Shown in pieces: positions 15,943 to 23,985 of a stretch of DNA of 64,000 nucleotides. Made by a program: the position numbers and the translations under genes. The DNA comes from Legionellaceae bacterium (lineage in GTDB: Bacteria > Pseudomonadota > Gammaproteobacteria > Legionellales > Legionellaceae). How positions within the stretch are numbered: position 1 is the stretch's first letter; every line of letters starts with the position of its first letter. The notes under the pieces are model-generated. The model had not been told where the DNA came from and made no database searches. It saw only the letters and a program-made list of their open reading frames with translations. The stretch spans positions 44,972-108,971 of the forward strand of contig JARGPP010000002.1 of NCBI GenBank assembly GCA_029210085.1, written 5' to 3'.

Positions 15943-17098
15943 ACACATTGCCATCATTGCAGGAGAGGCATCTGGCGACCTACATGCTGCAGCCTTGGTT
16001 CGTCAGCTCAAGCAATACGATCCCACTTTAAAACTCAGTGGGATTGGTGGGCAACATATGCAAAATGTCGGCGTTGAACTCATCAGCGATTTAGCACGCT
16101 TTGGTGTTACCGGTATTATTGAAGTTCTTCAACACTTTAAAACCATCAAACGGGCCTTTAGGGCAATCCAAGCACATCTTAAAAATACAAAACCAGATTT
16201 ACTGATTCTTGTAGATTACCCAGGGTTTAATCTACGTCTTGCTGATTATGCAAAGAAACATTTGGGCTTAACAATCATTTATTATATTAGCCCCCAACTC
16301 TGGGCTTGGAAACCAGGACGTATCAAGCGTATTCAAGCCTCAGTTGATCATATGGCGGTTATTTTTCCTTTCGAAAAAAAAATCTATGAAAAAGCAAAAG
16401 TTCCGGTTTCATTTGTTGGACATCCACTCACTCAAAGCCTAAATCATGGAGTATCTCAGTATCCCTCACGTCGAGCGTTAGGTATACCTGAAGATAAGCG
16501 TATTCTTGCTATTTTGCCCGGCAGTCGTATCAATGAAGTTGATCGCCACATGCCGGTATTGTATCAAACAGCATTCAAATTAATGACGCAATATCCTGAC
16601 CTACATATTGTCATTCCCATTGCAGGTACGCTGAACCCTGAATATATCAAACGTTTTTGGAAACTTGATAGAGTGCCTTGCACTTTTATCGAAGGTCAAA
16701 AAGCAATAGATGTTGCACGCGTTAGTCATGCTATTGTGGTCGCATCAGGCACAGCTTCACTCGAGTGCGCACTTCTTGAAAAACCCATGTGCATTATCTA
16801 TAAAGTAGGTCTTGTAAGCTATCTTGCTGCTTCTGTACTGTTACGGGTGCAATACATTGGGTTATGTAACTTACTGACCAACCGTATGACCGTTCCTGAA
16901 TTATTGCAATATGACTTTAACCCCATTGAGCTCACAAAAGTTGTCAGCCAGTTACTCGATGAAAAAACCAGTCCCTTACAAAAGTCCATTGAAACTGGTC
17001 TCAATCAACTCAAGCAAAGCCTTTCTTCAGAACAAGCCGACTGTTCACTCCCCGATTTGGTTCTCTCGCTGCTTGACCGAGAAAAAAAATTGCTCTAA
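15923..17098 (+). CDS. lpxB: Lipid-A-disaccharide synthase
   Basis: Peripheral inner-membrane glycosyltransferase that joins UDP-2,3-diacylglucosamine to lipid X in lipid A synthesis. At 391 residues it matches the family (382 in E. coli). Visible landmarks are the N-terminal IAGEASGDLHAA (residues 12-23), LILVDYPGFNLRLA, YYISPQLWAWKPGRI, FVGHPL, ILPGSRINEV and VASGTASLECALLEKPM near the C-terminal donor-binding fold. The start at 15923 overlaps the end of the preceding oxidoreductase by 20 bp; no other in-frame start precedes the conserved GEASGD motif. Confidence 0.97.
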   Translation: MPKLKPKHIAIIAGEASGDLHAAALVRQLKQYDPTLKLSGIGGQHMQNVGVELISDLARFGVTGIIEVLQHFKTIKRAFRAIQAHLKNTKPDLLILVDYPGFNLRLADYAKKHLGLTIIYYISPQLWAWKPGRIKRIQASVDHMAVIFPFEKKIYEKAKVPVSFVGHPLTQSLNHGVSQYPSRRALGIPEDKRILAILPGSRINEVDRHMPVLYQTAFKLMTQYPDLHIVIPIAGTLNPEYIKRFWKLDRVPCTFIEGQKAIDVARVSHAIVVASGTASLECALLEKPMCIIYKVGLVSYLAASVLLRVQYIGLCNLLTNRMTVPELLQYDFNPIELTKVVSQLLDEKTSPLQKSIETGLNQLKQSLSSEQADCSLPDLVLSLLDREKKLL

Positions 17099-17214
17099 CG
17101 TCAGAGAATGGCCTAGATTATCAATTAAGTTTCATGTACCATAAAATCGCGTTTTAGAGTTCGCTTGAACGCCTGAGAACTGCGGTGATTTAATCAAGAA
17201 ATAAGGAAGTTACG

Positions 17215-17511
17215 ATGAACGTTACTGAACCTAGTACAACGATTGACGCCATCAAACAAGAGCAAGGCTTGCAAGATTTAGTCTATCAACTTGTCAATCG
17301 ATTTCTCGTTGAGAATAAAAACAAACCTATTCATGATCTATATGACATGATTCTTTCTGAAGTAGAACCACCGCTGTTACAAGCTGTGATGGAAAGACGG
17401 CGGGGAAATCAGCTCCAGGCAGCAAAAATACTTGGCATTAGCCGGGGTACCATCAGGAAAAAATTACAGCGTTATTTTGGAACTAAATATTTTCGTCTTA
17501 CTGATGAATAA
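17215..17511 (+). CDS. fis: Fis-family DNA-binding protein
   Basis: Nucleoid-associated transcription factor of 98 residues, the same length as E. coli Fis. The C-terminal helix-turn-helix reads RGNQLQAAKILGISRGTIRK, and the middle has the helical dimerisation segment. The N-terminus, which forms the Fis beta-hairpin arm, is divergent. AAGGAAG lies 5 nt before the ATG. In Enterobacteria fis follows dusB, but here it is alone between lpxB and a bidirectional terminator. Some intracellular gammaproteobacteria have several Fis paralogs, so this may be one of a set. Confidence 0.92.
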   Translation: MNVTEPSTTIDAIKQEQGLQDLVYQLVNRFLVENKNKPIHDLYDMILSEVEPPLLQAVMERRRGNQLQAAKILGISRGTIRKKLQRYFGTKYFRLTDE

Positions 17512-17543
17512 CAGATAGTCTTTTATTCCTTAAAGCTGATTAG

Positions 17544-17578
17544 CAGAGGGATAGAGCAATCTCTCTTCCTCTGTTTTT
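17544..17578. terminator. Intrinsic terminator after fis
   Basis: CAGAGG (17544-17549) pairs with CCTCTG (17568-17573), with further partly paired GA/CT-rich inner stem, followed by TTTTT. It lies between the convergent fis and cyclase genes and could serve fis. Confidence 0.6.
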
Positions 17579-17590
17579 ATCATCACAGTA

Positions 17591-19327
17591 TTAAAGCATA
17601 TTCTTCGCTAAAATTACTTGATTACGTCCCGATGCTTTTGCGCGATATAAAGCTTTATCCGCGGAAGCCAATAATTTCGTTTGATTTTTTCCACTTTCTG
17701 GATAAGTAGCAATCCCTAAACTGATTGTGTATTTAACCCGCTTTTTTTTATTAATTGACACCGTTGACGTTTCTACATTTTGCCGTATCCGTTCTGCAAG
17801 CTTCTTTGCTTCAGACCGATTGGTTTCAGGGAGAAGTATCACAAACTCTTCACCGCCAAAACGGATAGCAACATCACCTTCTCGTATTGTAGATAACAAA
17901 GTATTTGCCAAATGCGTGAGTATTTTATCCCCGGCTTGATGCCCATAGGTATCATTGACTGACTTAAAGAAATCAATATCTAAAAGTAGTATTGACAAAT
18001 CATGGTCATAACGCTTTGAGCGCTCTAACTCTTTAGGAAAAAAATGCATCAGCCCATTACGATTATATAAACCCGTTAGTTGATCGTGATTTGACAGAAA
18101 AGTTAACTTTTCTTGTAATTGAGCTAATTTTGTTATGTCACGCACCGTTGCTTGTATTAATTTTTTATTTTGTACATTAACCGGTGTTAACAAAACTTCT
18201 GCTTTAAAAGCATCACCATTTAGACGCCGATGCGTCCATAAAAAACTGGCTTTCCCTCTCTTCAATGCCTGCTGTATATATTTTTTGACTAATCGCTCTG
18301 ATGATTGCCCACTGGGTTGTTTTAAAGTTGAAAAGTCACTGGGGCAGGCCCCTAAAAAATAACGCCTATCTGGACAACCAAACATTGATAACGTGGCATC
18401 ATTACACTCAACAAATTGTCCCTCACTGAGCAACATAATCGCATCACCTGATGATTCAAACAATGCACGGTATTTTTTCTCACGTTCATATAGCTCTTGA
18501 TGGAGTGCTTTGATATTTATTTTTTCTAGCGTACTTTCGGTAATATCTTGGTTAATACCCGTCAAACGTATTGGCTTTCCATCTTGATCAACACTCACTT
18601 TAGCTTGAGCAGAAATATAACGGATTTCATTAGGATGACTGATTATTCGAAATTGTATTTTTAAAATTTCTTTTGTTTGAAGACATTCAGCAATGTGTCC
18701 CTCTACTTTTTTACGATCATCCGGATGAACACACCTTTCAAAATCTTGATGCTCTCCCTTAAAATCACCAGGATTTACATGATAAATCTGAAACATATTA
18801 TCATTCCAAAATAACCGATTTGTGTTTTCTGATATAGGAGATACACATGTGTCATCAGACTTATTTGTAGGCAATACTAAATCCCAAACACCTATACCCG
18901 TGGAATGAACTGCGAAGTAATGGCGCTCTCCACGCACCATCATTGCATCCCTTTTTAATTTTGATTCATGAATGTCATAACATTGATTCAAATAACCTAT
19001 CAGCACCTCATTTTTATCAAATAATGGCGCTCTATGATCACATACCCAACAATATTTCCCTTGACTATCTCTTAATCTAAATTCAAATGACTCAGATTCG
19101 TTTAACGCATGTTCAAAAATAACATGATCATCAGGATGAATCACATCTAAAAAACATGGTTGTGACTTTTTTACAGTAGGTGTCCCGGTAAACTTAAGCC
19201 ATGCATGATTAAAAAAAATAGATTTTTTATGCGTGTTCTGAATAAAAGTAAATGCAGGCATTGCATCTAAAAAGGCATAATATGCTTTATTCAACTGAAC
19301 TGTAGATACGAATTTCTTTTTGTCCAT
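17591..19327 (-). CDS. PAS-domain diguanylate cyclase (GGDEF)
   Basis: Signalling enzyme that makes cyclic di-GMP from two GTP. Of 578 residues, about 1-400 contain three PAS/PAC-type sensor domains (roughly 15-125, 140-270, 285-395), with PAC-like motifs such as GYLNQCYDIHESKLKRD and LTGINQDITESTLEK. The C-terminal cyclase domain has the active-site sequence GGEEF (491-495). An RxxD inhibitory site, REGD (482-485), sits five residues before the GG, so feedback inhibition by product is expected. No membrane helix is visible, so the sensor is cytoplasmic. No EAL domain is present. The gene stands alone. Confidence 0.95.
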   Translation of the reverse strand: MDKKKFVSTVQLNKAYYAFLDAMPAFTFIQNTHKKSIFFNHAWLKFTGTPTVKKSQPCFLDVIHPDDHVIFEHALNESESFEFRLRDSQGKYCWVCDHRAPLFDKNEVLIGYLNQCYDIHESKLKRDAMMVRGERHYFAVHSTGIGVWDLVLPTNKSDDTCVSPISENTNRLFWNDNMFQIYHVNPGDFKGEHQDFERCVHPDDRKKVEGHIAECLQTKEILKIQFRIISHPNEIRYISAQAKVSVDQDGKPIRLTGINQDITESTLEKINIKALHQELYEREKKYRALFESSGDAIMLLSEGQFVECNDATLSMFGCPDRRYFLGACPSDFSTLKQPSGQSSERLVKKYIQQALKRGKASFLWTHRRLNGDAFKAEVLLTPVNVQNKKLIQATVRDITKLAQLQEKLTFLSNHDQLTGLYNRNGLMHFFPKELERSKRYDHDLSILLLDIDFFKSVNDTYGHQAGDKILTHLANTLLSTIREGDVAIRFGGEEFVILLPETNRSEAKKLAERIRQNVETSTVSINKKKRVKYTISLGIATYPESGKNQTKLLASADKALYRAKASGRNQVILAKNML

Positions 19328-19604
19328 AAAAAAATATCGCTCATTTTTTGACTTGATAATGTTAAGTATATATTAATATATCCTTTTCTTTTTAGGGCGT
19401 GTTGGCAATTGCTTACCACCGCTGCCTACATATCGTTTAATAATTTTTAGCGCTTTTTTTTTGATTTACAGCACTCAAAATAAACAAAATATTGGCAATG
19501 TTGTGTATTAAAATAAATTAAGGCACCTACCCCACATAAAGAGAGGCAGGTAAAACGCTTTTATCTCGTATGTACTTGAACAAGATAATCAATACGATTT
19601 CTTT
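19328..19604. other. Intergenic region with short IS-like end sequence
   Basis: 277 bp without a convincing gene. A stretch near 19394-19432 (GGCGTGTTGGCAATTGCTT onward, then CCACCGCTGCCTAC) resembles the sequence at 943-970 (GTTGTTGGCAATTTATC, CTCCCTAC). Shared GTTGGCAATT and C-rich tails suggest relics of the same kind of insertion-element end, but no transposase remnant is visible at either place. Confidence 0.25.
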
Positions 19605-20792
19605 TTATAACGCTTCAAAAATAGCAGCTGCTCCCATGCCTGTACCGATGCACATAGTGACCATGCCATATTTTCCTTTTGTCCGACGTAAACCATGCAA
19701 AAGCGTTGCTGCTTTAAGCGTACCTGTTGCACCCAAGGGATGTCCTAGAGCAATCGCACCTCCCAGTGGGTTTACTTTATCACGAGGTAATTCAAGTGTT
19801 TCAATCACGGCTAACGCTTGTGCTGCAAATGCTTCGTTTAATTCAATCCAATCCATTTGATCAAGCGTTAATCCTGCTTTTTCTAATGCTTTAGGTATTG
19901 CATGAACGGGGCCAATCCCCATAATATCAGGCGGTACACCCGCCACAGAAAAACTGACCAATCGCCCTAAAGGTTCTAACTGATATGCTTTAAGCGCTGC
20001 CTCATTGGCCAATAAAGCAATTCCTGCCCCATCACTCATCTGTGATGTATTCCCTGCAGTGACTGTGCCTTGTGCTGAAAAAACAGGCTTTAAACGTGCA
20101 ATTTTTTCATAAGAAGTATCACTACGTGGTCCTTCATCTTCTGAAACCAAGCACTCATTGACTCTCACCTGCCCTGTTTTCATATCAGGTACGCGATGTT
20201 TAATTAAAACAGGGGCTATTTCTGATGAAAAATCTCCCCGATCTTGTGCTAAAATTGCACGCCTATGGCTTTCAACAGCAAATTCATCTTGTGCTTCACG
20301 AGATACCTTCCAACGGGCAGCTACTTTTTCAGCTGTAATTCCCATTCCATAAGCAATGGCAACCTGTTCCTGCTCAAAAATAGCAGGATTCATGGTGTAT
20401 TTATTGCCTCCAAGTGGCACGCGCGACATACTTTCAAGCCCACCCGCCAAAGCCAACTCCGGTTCAGCACCATCCGAAAGTGAGGCACCTGCTGTTGCAA
20501 TGCTTTGAACACCCGATGAACAAAAACGATTAATCGTCATTGCTGGCACTGAATCAGGTAAACCACTAAGCAAACTGGCTATTCTTGCAACATTCATGCC
20601 TTGCTCAGCTTCTGGCATGGCACAACCAATGACAATATCTTGAATAGTTTGCCAATCCACCGTTGATTGACGTTTTTGAAGCGCTTTAATGGTTACCCCT
20701 AATAAATCATCTGGCAATGTATTTTTAAATATCCCTCGAGGGGCTTTTCCAACTGGAGTACGCAAGATATCTACTACATATATATTTGTCAT
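19605..20792 (-). CDS. fadA: Acetyl-CoA C-acyltransferase (thiolase)
   Basis: Thiolytic enzyme that cleaves 3-ketoacyl-CoA in the last step of beta-oxidation. Of 395 residues, the acylated cysteine is in NRFCSSGVQSI (about 88-98). The NEAFAAQ, GHPLGATG and CIGTGMGAAAIFE motifs give the catalytic His and second Cys near the C-terminus. It follows the multifunctional hydratase/dehydrogenase gene by 26 bp on the same strand, so the two encode a fatty acid oxidation module. Biosynthetic acetoacetyl-CoA thiolase is an alternative, but the partner gene favours degradation. Confidence 0.95.
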   Translation of the reverse strand: MTNIYVVDILRTPVGKAPRGIFKNTLPDDLLGVTIKALQKRQSTVDWQTIQDIVIGCAMPEAEQGMNVARIASLLSGLPDSVPAMTINRFCSSGVQSIATAGASLSDGAEPELALAGGLESMSRVPLGGNKYTMNPAIFEQEQVAIAYGMGITAEKVAARWKVSREAQDEFAVESHRRAILAQDRGDFSSEIAPVLIKHRVPDMKTGQVRVNECLVSEDEGPRSDTSYEKIARLKPVFSAQGTVTAGNTSQMSDGAGIALLANEAALKAYQLEPLGRLVSFSVAGVPPDIMGIGPVHAIPKALEKAGLTLDQMDWIELNEAFAAQALAVIETLELPRDKVNPLGGAIALGHPLGATGTLKAATLLHGLRRTKGKYGMVTMCIGTGMGAAAIFEAL

Positions 20793-20818
20793 GACTGACT
20801 TTCCTTGTGGGTATTTGC

Positions 20819-23167
20819 TTAATTACGGAGTGGCTTTCCGGTATCTAACATATGCCGGATTCGTGCTTGTGTGAGTGGTGTCTCTGCCAAACACATAAAT
20901 GCCTCATGCTCAAGACGCAATATCCAGGCTTCATCTACCTCAGTTCCTGCGTCAACATCGCCGCCACACATGACATTCGCTAACTGAGATGCCAAAAATT
21001 CATCATGCTTACTGATAAAATGACCGGCTTCAAAGTTAACTAATGCTGCTTTTAGTTGCGCACACCCCTCACGTCCTGCAACTTTAAAACGCTCAGGAAT
21101 AGGTGGCATATAATTAGCTGCTTGCATGGCCTTAATTTGATGCAGTGCTACAAACAGCACTTCTCCTGTATGCATCACGCAGGTATCTTTTACTCGTAAA
21201 AAGCCACGCTCAACGGCTTCAGGCATACTACTGGCCACAACCCCCATAGCCGCTTGCTCAAAATAAGGATACAAACGTGGCATGATATCTTGACCAACTG
21301 TCAATTGAGCTGCACGCAGAGCAAACTCTTTTGAGCCTCCTCCTGCTGGAATTAAACCCACGCCGGCTTCCACTAGTCCTGGATAAGACTCAAATGCAGC
21401 AACCACTGCATCACTTTGCATAACGAGCTCACACCCGCCCCCTAACGCACGACCACGTAGCGCTGAAATCACCGGAACTGTACTGTACTTTAAACGCATC
21501 AACACTTTCTGAAAATCAGATACCATATGACCGAGTGCTGTCATTTGATGTGTATCAATCAAGTGTGCAACCGCTGATAAATCTGCTCCCGAGCTAAAAT
21601 TTACAGGATTATGTTGATAAATAATCATCCCTTGGCAACGCGTCTCAGCCACTTCAATGGCTTGACTCAGTCCATCTAATACGGACTGTCCCATTGTATT
21701 TGATTTGGTTTTAAACGAAAGCACACCAACATCATCTTTAAGATGCGATAAACATATCCCATCATTTTCAAATAACACTGCAGCTTTTTTTGGGAAAGAC
21801 AGCTGCCGTTGATATACCGCCAAATCTGAACATCCTTGATACTCAGCAGACTCAGGTGAAAATGCTTGATTTTCACGGTAAAACATAAAATCTTGTTTTA
21901 AAATCCACTGAGGCAATGCTACTGATGCCATACTTCGCTTCGCTAAAGCATCTTCATTAATCCAAGCACACATCTCATAAGTACCAAATGCTTGCCAGGT
22001 TTCAAAAGGACCTTTCTGCCAACCAAAGCCCCATTTAAGTGCTGAGTCTACATCACGAACATTATTGGCAATGCCTTGTAAATGAAACGCTGTATAATGG
22101 AATAAATCTCTAAAACATGAACAAATTAATTCGGCCTCAGGTGCTTTTGATAAGCGCAGGGCTGCAATTTGTTCAGCAGGTGTTTTCAACTTAAAAATCG
22201 CTTTAATTTCATCAGATACTTCATTTTGAACGGGCCGATAATCATCTAAAGCAATATCATACACTTCTAACACTTTGCCGCGCTTACGATAAATACCTTG
22301 TCTTGTTTTTTGCCCTAAATGCCCTGATTGAATCAACTGTTCTAACCAAGTAGGTAATACAAAAAAAGCATGCCAGGGATCATCTTTTAAATCCTCATCC
22401 ATGGTATGAATAACGTGCGCTAGCGTATCTAGTCCAACAACATCCATTGTTCTAAACGTTGCTGATTTTGGACGCCCTAATAAAGCACCAGTTAGAGCAT
22501 CAACCACTTCTAAACCTAAGCCTAAGCGCTCTGCATGATGAAGTGTTGCAAGCAATGAAAATACACCAACACGATTTGCTATAAAATTAGGAGTATCTTT
22601 TGCCCGAACAACACCCTTACCTAAACGACTAGTCAACCAGGTTTCAAGTTGATTCAATAAAATAAGGGCTGTTTTTTGAGCTGGAATTAATTCAGCTAAA
22701 TGCATGTAACGCGGTGGATTAAAAAAGTGAACACCACAAAAACGTTCTTGTAACTTTCCAGGTAAAACATCCGCAAGTGCATTAATACTTAAGCCTGAGG
22801 TATTACTCACAATAATCGTATTATCACCCACATGTGGTGCAATTTTGGCATAAAGCGCTTCTTTCCAATCTAAACGCTCACCAATTGCTTCAATCACTAA
22901 ATCACAGTCAGCCAGTTCTTCTAAGTCTGTTTCATATTGGCGGGGCAATAATAAATGTGCTGTTTTTTTTGTACCGAGGGGGGAAGGTTTTAATTTACTG
23001 AGCTTGCGGATGCTGTCTGTCACCAATTGATAAGGATTTTTGCCTTCACTCGCTAAATCAAATAAACACGTTTCAATCCCTGCATTAACAACATGTGCAG
23101 CAATTTGTGCACCCATAACACCTGCGCCTAATACAGCGACCTTTTTAATAAAAAATGGCTCCCGCAT
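20819..23167 (-). CDS. 3-hydroxyacyl-CoA dehydrogenase/enoyl-CoA hydratase, FadN-like order
   Basis: Bifunctional beta-oxidation enzyme. The NAD-binding 3-hydroxyacyl-CoA dehydrogenase domain is N-terminal (VAVLGAGVMGAQIAAHV at residues 10-26, and HFFNPPRYMHLAELIP). The crotonase-fold hydratase domain is C-terminal (FSSGADLSAVAHL, ALRGRALGGGCELVM, GLVEAGVGLIPAGGG). This is the order of Bacillus FadN-type proteins, the reverse of E. coli FadB. The start is ATG 23167 (MREPFF), with CAGGAG 10 nt upstream; the ORF extends nine codons further to a GTG. The product of 782 residues works with the thiolase 26 bp downstream. Confidence 0.93.
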   Translation of the reverse strand: MREPFFIKKVAVLGAGVMGAQIAAHVVNAGIETCLFDLASEGKNPYQLVTDSIRKLSKLKPSPLGTKKTAHLLLPRQYETDLEELADCDLVIEAIGERLDWKEALYAKIAPHVGDNTIIVSNTSGLSINALADVLPGKLQERFCGVHFFNPPRYMHLAELIPAQKTALILLNQLETWLTSRLGKGVVRAKDTPNFIANRVGVFSLLATLHHAERLGLGLEVVDALTGALLGRPKSATFRTMDVVGLDTLAHVIHTMDEDLKDDPWHAFFVLPTWLEQLIQSGHLGQKTRQGIYRKRGKVLEVYDIALDDYRPVQNEVSDEIKAIFKLKTPAEQIAALRLSKAPEAELICSCFRDLFHYTAFHLQGIANNVRDVDSALKWGFGWQKGPFETWQAFGTYEMCAWINEDALAKRSMASVALPQWILKQDFMFYRENQAFSPESAEYQGCSDLAVYQRQLSFPKKAAVLFENDGICLSHLKDDVGVLSFKTKSNTMGQSVLDGLSQAIEVAETRCQGMIIYQHNPVNFSSGADLSAVAHLIDTHQMTALGHMVSDFQKVLMRLKYSTVPVISALRGRALGGGCELVMQSDAVVAAFESYPGLVEAGVGLIPAGGGSKEFALRAAQLTVGQDIMPRLYPYFEQAAMGVVASSMPEAVERGFLRVKDTCVMHTGEVLFVALHQIKAMQAANYMPPIPERFKVAGREGCAQLKAALVNFEAGHFISKHDEFLASQLANVMCGGDVDAGTEVDEAWILRLEHEAFMCLAETPLTQARIRHMLDTGKPLRN

Positions 23168-23281
23168 GATACGATAACTCCTGTTAAAATTCACTTGCGC
23201 GAAAGTATACCTCAGGAAGTTATTTTCTTGCAGAAGTTTTTTGAGTATGATGAATTTTAAACCACGAGAAAAGGCACCGAG

Positions 23282-23983
23282 ATGAAACCTTTATTCTTAT
23301 GCTATCTCTTTTTGATTTCAAACAACCTATTTGGCATGGCATCAAACCCTATTAACTGGGATAAAGCGATTGATCGTGCCGTTCATCAATATGGCCTTAG
23401 GACAGAACCTGAGTTAATCCGGTTTTTTAATCAAGCAGCAGTGGCCTATCCCCCCAAACAAATTGCTTTACTTGCCTTTAAAAAAGAACAAAACATTCAA
23501 CTATGGGCAAAAAATAAAAATAAGACTTGGCGTCATATTCATACGTACCCACTCACGGCAACCAGTGGATACCTCGGCCCAAAACTCAAAGAACATGACT
23601 TACAAATTCCTGAAGGTGTGTATCAACTCACCGCATTTAATCCTTTTAGTAAAATGCATCTTTCAATGAAAATTAATTACCCGAATGCTTTTGACCGTAA
23701 AAAAGCAGCCAAAGAAGGACGACGAAAACTAGGGGGTAATATTTTTCTACATGGAAAATCAAAATCTGTAGGGTGCTTAGCCATTGGTGACCACGCAATT
23801 GATCAATTGTTTATGCTATCGCGACGCGTGGGGCTGAGCCAGGTACAATTGATTATTGCGCCCAATGACTTAAGGCGCACAAAACCAAAAACAAGAACAC
23901 AAGCACAACCGCGCTGGCTTCCTGAGCTATATCAACAGATAGAAAACAAACTTAATGGCTTTCCACTCACAGAAAACGTGTGA
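23282..23983 (+). CDS. L,D-transpeptidase family protein (YafK-like)
   Basis: Periplasmic peptidoglycan enzyme of the ErfK/YbiS/YkuD fold. The 233 residues begin with a signal peptide (MKPLFLCYLFLISNNLFG). The catalytic region is GGNIFLHG followed by SVGCLAIGD, giving the conserved His and Cys. The N-terminal half resembles the YafK subgroup, which in E. coli removes Braun lipoprotein from peptidoglycan rather than forming cross-links; which activity applies here is not decided by the sequence. AAAAGG precedes the ATG. The stop is 2 bp from the stop of the convergent orphan gene. Confidence 0.88.
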   Translation: MKPLFLCYLFLISNNLFGMASNPINWDKAIDRAVHQYGLRTEPELIRFFNQAAVAYPPKQIALLAFKKEQNIQLWAKNKNKTWRHIHTYPLTATSGYLGPKLKEHDLQIPEGVYQLTAFNPFSKMHLSMKINYPNAFDRKKAAKEGRRKLGGNIFLHGKSKSVGCLAIGDHAIDQLFMLSRRVGLSQVQLIIAPNDLRRTKPKTRTQAQPRWLPELYQQIENKLNGFPLTENV

Positions 23984-23985
23984 AT

